A stretch of 64,000 bases of DNA from Pseudomonas sp. Irchel 3H7 (GTDB taxonomy: Bacteria; Pseudomonadota; Gammaproteobacteria; Pseudomonadales; Pseudomonadaceae). Shown one piece after another: positions 59,202 to 64,000 of this stretch (positions are counted from its first letter, which is position 1; every line of letters starts with the position of its first letter). The notes beneath the pieces were generated by a model. It saw only the letters and a program-made list of their open reading frames with translations, did no database searches and was not told where the DNA came from. Location: positions 62,001 to 126,000 of the forward strand of contig NZ_FYEA01000003.1 of the NCBI RefSeq assembly GCF_900187605.1, given 5' to 3'. The position numbers were made by a program, and so were the translations under genes.

Positions 59202-61787
59202 ATGTCCTCACGCCTTACCCGCCAGACTTCCTCCCCTTCCCGCGTCTTGTCGCTGCTGACCGCGGCCATTCTGATGGCCGGCACCGCGCCGCTGATGGCT
59301 GCCACCGAGCAACCGACGCGCAACATGGGCGATTACTCGTTCGCCATCGGCCAGCAGCCACTGGTGTCGGCGCTCAACGCCTTCACTGCCGTGACCGGTT
59401 GGCAGGTCGGCTTGCCGGCAGAACTGGGTCAGGGCGTGTCGTCGCCGGGCGTGCGTGGCTCGTTGTCCCCGGAAAAAGCCCTTGAGCGCCTGTTGGTGGG
59501 GACCAACCTGAGCTTCCGCAAAATCAGCAACAACAACGTAGTGCTGGAAAAGCGCAACGCCAGTGGCACGCTCAATCTGGATCAGGTGACCATCAGCGCC
59601 ACCCGCCAGGAGCAGTCGGTCAACAGCGTACCGGCCACCGTCACCGTGCAGACCCGTCAGGATCTGGACCGCAACAACGTCAACACCATCAAGGATCTGG
59701 TGCGTTACGAGCCGGGTGTTTCCGTGGGCGGCGCCGGTCAGCGTGGCGGTATCAGCGGCTATAACATTCGCGGTATCGATGGCGACCGCATCCTGACCCA
59801 GGTTGACGGCGTCGAAGTCCCGGACGGTTTCTTCAACGGTCCGTACGCCAAGACTCAGCGCAATTACGTTGACCCGGAAATCGTCAAACGCGTGGAAATC
59901 CTCCGGGGCCCGGCCTCGGTGCTGTACGGCAGCAACGCCATCGGCGGCGCCGTCAGCTATTACACCCTCGATGCCGACGACATCATCAAGCCAGGCAAAG
60001 ACGTCGGTGCGCGCCTGAAAAGCGGTTACAGCTCGGCCGATGACAGCTGGCTGAAGTCCGCCACCGTTGCCGGCCGCGCCGACCAGTTCGACGGCTTGCT
60101 GCACTACAGCCAGCGCGACGGGCACGAGACCGATTCCTACGGCAGCAACAATGGCACCGGCCTTGAGCGCACCGCCGCCAACCCGGAAGACGTCAACGCC
60201 TACAACGTACTGGCCAAGATCGGCTGGAACTACAACGAAGATTCGCGTCTGGGTCTGACCTACGAAAAGTACAAGGACGATCGCGACACCGATCAGAAAA
60301 GCGCTTACGGCGGCCCGTACTTCAACGGCGCCCCGACTATCCCCGACAGCGTGCTGCCCGGCGGCATGTATCAGTGGCGCACCGGTAACGACACGATCAC
60401 CCGTGAGCGTTTCGGCATCGAGCACTCGTTCGCCCTCGACAGCCTGCTGGTCGATAACGTGAAGTGGAGCCTCAACCACCAGATCGCCAAGACCGACCAG
60501 AGCACCACCGAGTTCTACTACCCGATCACCCGTAAAGTGCTGCGTACTCGCGACACGATTTACGAAGAAAAGCAGTGGGTGTTCGACGCGCAGCTGGACA
60601 AGGCGTTCGCCCTCGGCGCCACCGATCACGTGCTGACTTACGGCACCACCATCAAGCAACAGAAAGTCACCGGCTCGCGCAGCGGCAACGGCACTTGCCT
60701 GGCCGTCGGTCGTGGCTGCACCGCCATCGGCGCGACCAGTACCGCGGACGTGTTGGCCAAAGCCACCGACTTCCCGGACCCGACCATCAACACCTACAGC
60801 GTGTTCGCTCAGGATCAGATCAGTTGGAACAACTGGACCTTCCTGCCGGGCCTGCGCTACGACTACACCCAGCTCAAGCCGCACATCACCCAGGAATTCC
60901 TCAACACCGTGGCGGCTGACGGCCAAGGCACGGTCAGCGACAAGAACAAGACCTGGCACAAAGTTTCGCCGAAATTCGGCCTGACCTACGCCCTGACCGA
61001 AAACTACACCTGGTACGGTCAATACGCCGAAGGCTTCCGCACCCCGACCGCGAAAGCCCTGTACGGCCGCTTCGAAAACACCACCACTGGTTACAGCGTG
61101 GCGCCGAATCCCGACCTGGAACCGGAAAAAAGCAAAAGCTATGAAACCGGTCTGCGCGGCAATTTCGAACAAGGTTCGTTCGACGTAGCGGTGTTCTACA
61201 ACAAGTACCGCGATTTCATTAACGAAGACGCCGTGACCCCGGGCCGCAACGAACTGACCTTCCAGTCGGCCAACATCAAGCACGCCACCATCAAGGGTGC
61301 GGAAGTCAAAGGTCGTCTGAATCTGGATGCGTTTGGCGCGCCGCAAGGCCTCTACACCCAAGGCTCGATTGCCTACGCCTACGGTCGCAACAACGACAAC
61401 GGCGAGCCGATCAACAGCGTCAACCCGCTGACTGGCGTGTTCGGTCTGGGTTACGACCAGGACAACTACGGCGGCCTGCTGAGCTGGACCGTGGTGAAGA
61501 AAAAGGATCGCGTCGACGACAGCAACTTCAAGTCGCCGGATGGCGTCAGCAGCCAGTTCAAAACCCCGGGCTTCGGCATTCTTGATCTGGCCGGTTATTA
61601 CAAAGTCACCGACGACGTCACCGTCAGCGGCGGCATCTACAACCTGACCGACAAGAAATACTGGCTGTGGGATGACGTGCGCGGTTACGACAGCGTCGGC
61701 GAAGCGTCGGTGACGCAACCGGCCAACCTCGATCGCCTGACCCAACCGGGTCGCAACTTCGCGATCAATCTGATCTGGGACATCTGA
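59202..61787 (+). CDS. TonB-dependent heme receptor with STN signalling domain
   Basis: 861 residues. Signal peptide (VLSLLTAAILMAGTAPLMAA), STN domain about 45-110 (FAIGQQPLVSALNAFTAVTG) that talks to FecR, TonB box DQVTISATR, plug, and 22-strand barrel ending in a terminal aromatic-rich NLIWDI. Heme-receptor boxes FRTP and NPDL are present, but the 20-residue stretch between them has tyrosines and no histidine. CGGAG precedes the ATG at 59202. Transports heme or hemoprotein-derived iron. Confidence 0.91.
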   Translation: MSSRLTRQTSSPSRVLSLLTAAILMAGTAPLMAATEQPTRNMGDYSFAIGQQPLVSALNAFTAVTGWQVGLPAELGQGVSSPGVRGSLSPEKALERLLVGTNLSFRKISNNNVVLEKRNASGTLNLDQVTISATRQEQSVNSVPATVTVQTRQDLDRNNVNTIKDLVRYEPGVSVGGAGQRGGISGYNIRGIDGDRILTQVDGVEVPDGFFNGPYAKTQRNYVDPEIVKRVEILRGPASVLYGSNAIGGAVSYYTLDADDIIKPGKDVGARLKSGYSSADDSWLKSATVAGRADQFDGLLHYSQRDGHETDSYGSNNGTGLERTAANPEDVNAYNVLAKIGWNYNEDSRLGLTYEKYKDDRDTDQKSAYGGPYFNGAPTIPDSVLPGGMYQWRTGNDTITRERFGIEHSFALDSLLVDNVKWSLNHQIAKTDQSTTEFYYPITRKVLRTRDTIYEEKQWVFDAQLDKAFALGATDHVLTYGTTIKQQKVTGSRSGNGTCLAVGRGCTAIGATSTADVLAKATDFPDPTINTYSVFAQDQISWNNWTFLPGLRYDYTQLKPHITQEFLNTVAADGQGTVSDKNKTWHKVSPKFGLTYALTENYTWYGQYAEGFRTPTAKALYGRFENTTTGYSVAPNPDLEPEKSKSYETGLRGNFEQGSFDVAVFYNKYRDFINEDAVTPGRNELTFQSANIKHATIKGAEVKGRLNLDAFGAPQGLYTQGSIAYAYGRNNDNGEPINSVNPLTGVFGLGYDQDNYGGLLSWTVVKKKDRVDDSNFKSPDGVSSQFKTPGFGILDLAGYYKVTDDVTVSGGIYNLTDKKYWLWDDVRGYDSVGEASVTQPANLDRLTQPGRNFAINLIWDI

Positions 61788-61796
61788 TCCGGTCGA

Positions 61797-61838
61797 CCTC
61801 ACTGTGCGTGTTCAGGCACCGCGCAGTGAGGTTTTTTT
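61797..61838 (+). terminator. Rho-independent terminator after the receptor gene
   Basis: CCTCACTG-tgcg ... cgcg-CAGTGAGGTTTTTTT: 8-bp outer stem, GC-rich inner pairing and T7. Heme oxygenase therefore is reached only by read-through or its own promoter. Confidence 0.87.
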
Positions 61839-61898
61839 ACGCTTGCACGTCGCCTTGTTCGTCTCGTTATCAAGCGCCTCTTTTATCAAGGACATGTC

Positions 61899-62495
61899 AT
61901 GAGCACATCGGAAAAAGCCCTGCGTTCACAACGCCTGAACCAGATCACCCACGAGCCGCACAGCAAGCTCGACGCCCTGGTCAAAGCCCACGCGCCGTTC
62001 GAGACCCGCGCCAATTTCGCCCGTTTCGTCGTCGCGCAGTACCTGTTCCAGTCGGAACTGGTCGACCTGTACAACAACGCTGAACTGACCGCCATCGTGC
62101 CTGATCTGCCGGCCCGCTGCCGCGCCGAAGCGGCCAAGGCTGACCTCGCGGACCTGGAAACCGAAGTACCGGCCCCGGTAGCAGGCGCGGTGAAAAACCC
62201 GAGCAAGGCTCGTGCTCTGGGCTGGATCTTTGTTTCCGAAGGTTCGAAGCTCGGTGCGGCATTCCTGATCAAACGCGCGGTGGCGCTGGAGCTGAGCGAA
62301 ACCTTCGGTGCCCGTCACCTGGGTGAGCCTGAAGGTGGCCGTGCCGAAGGCTGGAAAAGCTTCGTGCGCACCCTCGATTCGCTGCAGTTCAGTGCTGAAG
62401 AAGAGGCTGAAGTGGAGCAAGGTGCGATCGACGCGTTCAACCGCTTCACCGTGTTGCTGGAACAGGCTTACGCCACCGAAGCTGAACCTGCCTGA
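61899..62495 (+). CDS. hemO: Biliverdin-producing heme oxygenase
   Basis: 198 residues, PigA/HemO-type. Cleaves heme to biliverdin, CO and iron. LNQITHEPHSKLDALVKAHA provides the proximal histidine (probably H21); FARFVVAQYLFQSEL and GWIFVSEGSKLGAAFLIKRA (distal glycine-rich helix) are typical. AAGGA lies before the ATG. Downstream of the receptor across a terminator. Confidence 0.92.
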   Translation: MSTSEKALRSQRLNQITHEPHSKLDALVKAHAPFETRANFARFVVAQYLFQSELVDLYNNAELTAIVPDLPARCRAEAAKADLADLETEVPAPVAGAVKNPSKARALGWIFVSEGSKLGAAFLIKRAVALELSETFGARHLGEPEGGRAEGWKSFVRTLDSLQFSAEEEAEVEQGAIDAFNRFTVLLEQAYATEAEPA

Positions 62496-62512
62496 CACAA
62501 CACACATCCCCC

Positions 62513-62590
62513 TGTAGGAGCTGCCAAAGGCTGCGATCTTTTGATCTTGAAAACAACATCAAAAGATCGCAGCCTTCGGCAGCTCCTACA
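62513..62590. repeat. Intergenic inverted repeat, family B
   Basis: tgtaggagctgccaaaggct ... agccttcggcagctcctaca, 17 bases after the hemO stop; left arm has one base change. Confidence 0.88.
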
Positions 62591-62648
62591 GGGGAACTGC
62601 GTAAGCCTGTAAGATCTCCATTCCGCTTCAGAAGCCACCGCGTAGCCC

Positions 62649-63038
62649 ATGCCGCAACCCGCCTCCTCGAAACTCGCCCGCGTGCTGTTCGGCCTCTTGG
62701 CCTACGTCAGCCTTGGCATTGGCCTGATCGCCATCGTCGTGCCCGGCCTGCCGACCACCGAGTTCATCCTTCTTGCCGCCTGGGCCGCGACCCGCAGCTC
62801 GCCGCGCCTGAGCGCCTGGCTGGAAAACCATCGCTTGTTCGGACCGATCCTCAGCAATTGGCGCAACGGCAAGATCATCGCGCGCAAGGCCAAAGTCAGC
62901 GCGACAGTGAGCATGTTGCTTTGCGCGACGTTAATGCTGGTGATGCTCGATCACGGCTGGCCGGTCTATCTGGCGATTGCCGGGATGAGCCTGGGCAATC
63001 TGTGGATCTGGTCGCGCCCGGAATCAATCCCTGCTTGA
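62649..63038 (+). CDS. YbaN/DUF454-family inner-membrane protein
   Basis: 129 residues. Two or three hydrophobic spans: VLFGLLAYVSLGIGLIAIVV with the family motif PGLPTTEFILLAAWAATRSSPRL, LENHRLFGPILSNWRNGKII, and a C-terminal membrane segment. Function unknown; often near hem or recombination genes, so the heme locus nearby is suggestive only. Confidence 0.88.
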   Translation: MPQPASSKLARVLFGLLAYVSLGIGLIAIVVPGLPTTEFILLAAWAATRSSPRLSAWLENHRLFGPILSNWRNGKIIARKAKVSATVSMLLCATLMLVMLDHGWPVYLAIAGMSLGNLWIWSRPESIPA

Positions 63039-63250
63039 TCCCGCCCCGTCTTCACACTGAAACATCCCTGTAATTAATCGCTTTTTCAGCACTTTCTCCT
63101 GCGCAAACGTTTAGCGCTGACCGTCCGTCGGCACGCGCCTCATGCCCTCTGCTTCCACGCCGATGAGCATTGCATGGCGCTGAATGGATTTGGCGAACCG
63201 GATAGTTCATATCCGCCTGCCACCCGTTTATTCATTCGCGAGATCGCCCC

Positions 63251-64000
63251 ATGTTCGACTCTCTGTCCATTCGCCTGAAAATCGTTCTGCTCTCCGGCCT
63301 GTGCCTGCTCGGTGTGGTTGCGCTGATCGTCGGCATGAACATCTACCAGACCAACCAGAACGACCAACTGGTCAGTGACTCGAGCAATAAATTGCTCACC
63401 GCCAGCGTGCAGAATCTGTTGCAAGCCAAAGCCGCCGAGCAAGCCGTGCGGGTGCAGAAGACCTTCGGCGAAAGCCTGACGGTGATCACTGCCCTGGCTG
63501 ACCAGATCAAGGACATGCGCGTCATGGCCGCCAAGCGTTCGCTGGACGCCGGTGCCTTGCGCGAAGAGTTGAACCTGAGCCTGAAAACCGCTTTTGAGCG
63601 CAACGACAAAGTGCTCGGCATCTGGCTCGCTTTCGAACCGAACGCTCTCGACGGCAAGGACAGCGAGTTCGCCAACGATGCTGCGCGCCAGTCCAACGAA
63701 GCCGGACGTTTTGCCACGTACTGGAGCCGCGCCGCCGGCGCCTCGCTGAACACCATCATGGTCGAAGAAGACCTGACCAAAACCACCCTCAGCGTCAGCG
63801 GCACGCCGTACAACAGCTGGTACACCTGCCCTCGCGATGCCAAACGCACCTGCCTGCTAGACCCGTATGCCGACACCGTCGGTGGCAAGGAAATGCTCAT
63901 GACGACCATTTCCGTGCCGTTGATCGTCGACGGCAAGGCCATCGGCGTGGTCGGTGTCGACATCGCGCTCGATGCCCTGCAAGCAGCGGCCGTGGATTCC
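63251..64000 (+). CDS. Methyl-accepting chemotaxis protein, N-terminal part (dCache sensor)
   Basis: The frame begins MFDSLSIRLKIVLLSGLCLL and is open to the right edge, giving 250 residues. One membrane helix (about 9-31) is followed by a periplasmic dCache-type domain: VLGIWLAFEPNALDGKDSEF, RFATYWSRAAG, PYNSWYTCPRDAKRTCLLDP and ISVPLIVDGKAIGVVGVDIAL, the last being the typical membrane-distal strand pair. HAMP and signalling parts lie outside. Paired cysteines in YTCPRDAKRTC may form a disulfide. Ligand unknown. Confidence 0.85.
   Translation, partial: MFDSLSIRLKIVLLSGLCLLGVVALIVGMNIYQTNQNDQLVSDSSNKLLTASVQNLLQAKAAEQAVRVQKTFGESLTVITALADQIKDMRVMAAKRSLDAGALREELNLSLKTAFERNDKVLGIWLAFEPNALDGKDSEFANDAARQSNEAGRFATYWSRAAGASLNTIMVEEDLTKTTLSVSGTPYNSWYTCPRDAKRTCLLDPYADTVGGKEMLMTTISVPLIVDGKAIGVVGVDIALDALQAAAVDS

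Noticed and set aside
59208..61802. 864-residue open frame antisense to the heme receptor
   Set aside because: Long antisense frames are common in GC-rich genes; the plus strand shows an intact TonB receptor with signal peptide and boxes.
762..62590. Possibility that the regularly spread palindromes form a CRISPR array
   Set aside because: They are dispersed singly at gene ends over the whole window, with no repeat-spacer unit and no cas genes.
63134..63250. FliA-type promoter before the final chemoreceptor
   Set aside because: GCCGATGA resembles a -10 element but no matching TAAA-like -35 lies at the correct distance.

Overview
The window is chromosomal DNA from a Pseudomonas of the fluorescens group. 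This rests on gene content and order: a full Entner-Doudoroff/glucose-uptake cluster arranged as in pseudomonads, tandem fadD2-fadD1, a gntT-gntK/gntR locus, GC-rich codon use, and many REP/REPIN-type intergenic palindromes. I see no rRNA, tRNA, CRISPR array, prophage, transposase or plasmid function. About 58 protein genes are called; the first (ZntB-like) and last (chemoreceptor) run off the window edges. 

Layout. 1-5 kb: ZntB-like metal transporter, PiT phosphate transporter, a divergent LysR/SDR pair and a PACE-type efflux gene divergent from its own LysR regulator. 6-11.7 kb: an ECF42-type sigma operon (SnoaL-like, DGPF/YciI, sigma), two GNATs, a PPOX flavoprotein, a GyrI-like protein and a LysE exporter. 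11.8-16.4 kb: alaC, then gntT and gntK divergent from the LacI-type regulator gntR. 16.6-21.7 kb: a second LysR/PACE pair, an MFS transporter, an orphan protein and a BdlA-like PAS-PAS chemoreceptor. 22.3-24.8 kb: an ECF sigma gene fused by ATGA overlap to a ProX-like binding protein, plus a PhnD-like protein. 25-29 kb: desaturase, small proteins, GNAT, def, yihY, csbD and an orphan. 29.4-34.9 kb: fadD1, fadD2, a hydrolase and a MaoC hydratase. 35-38 kb: DUF2383, DUF3820, a class V aminotransferase and a ligand-less intradiol dioxygenase-like protein. 

38.2-57.3 kb is the glucose module. OprB brings glucose into the periplasm and GtsABCD imports it. A mutarotase and Glk follow, then Zwf, Pgl, Edd and Eda carry it through the Entner-Doudoroff route to GapA. 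HexR and the GltR-GltS two-component system regulate it, and an AGE-family isomerase probably feeds in mannose. HexR-type operators lie before zwf, edd and gap. Candidate Hfq/Crc target motifs sit at several leaders (gntT, oprB, gtsA, isomerase). 

57.4-62.5 kb is a heme-uptake signalling unit: ECF sigma, FecR-like regulator, STN-containing TonB receptor and heme oxygenase, with Fur-like boxes. It is followed by YbaN and the start of a dCache-type chemoreceptor. 

Twenty-three intergenic inverted repeats in five sequence families punctuate the window. Most lie just past stop codons, several touch or supply the stop, and two split the gts-oprB operon. The least ordinary places are the multi-hairpin leader of the BdlA-like gene, the ECF-ProX pair with its AT-rich 12-bp palindrome, the ECF42 operon with a recognisable own promoter, and the MITE-like 170-280 bp repeats.
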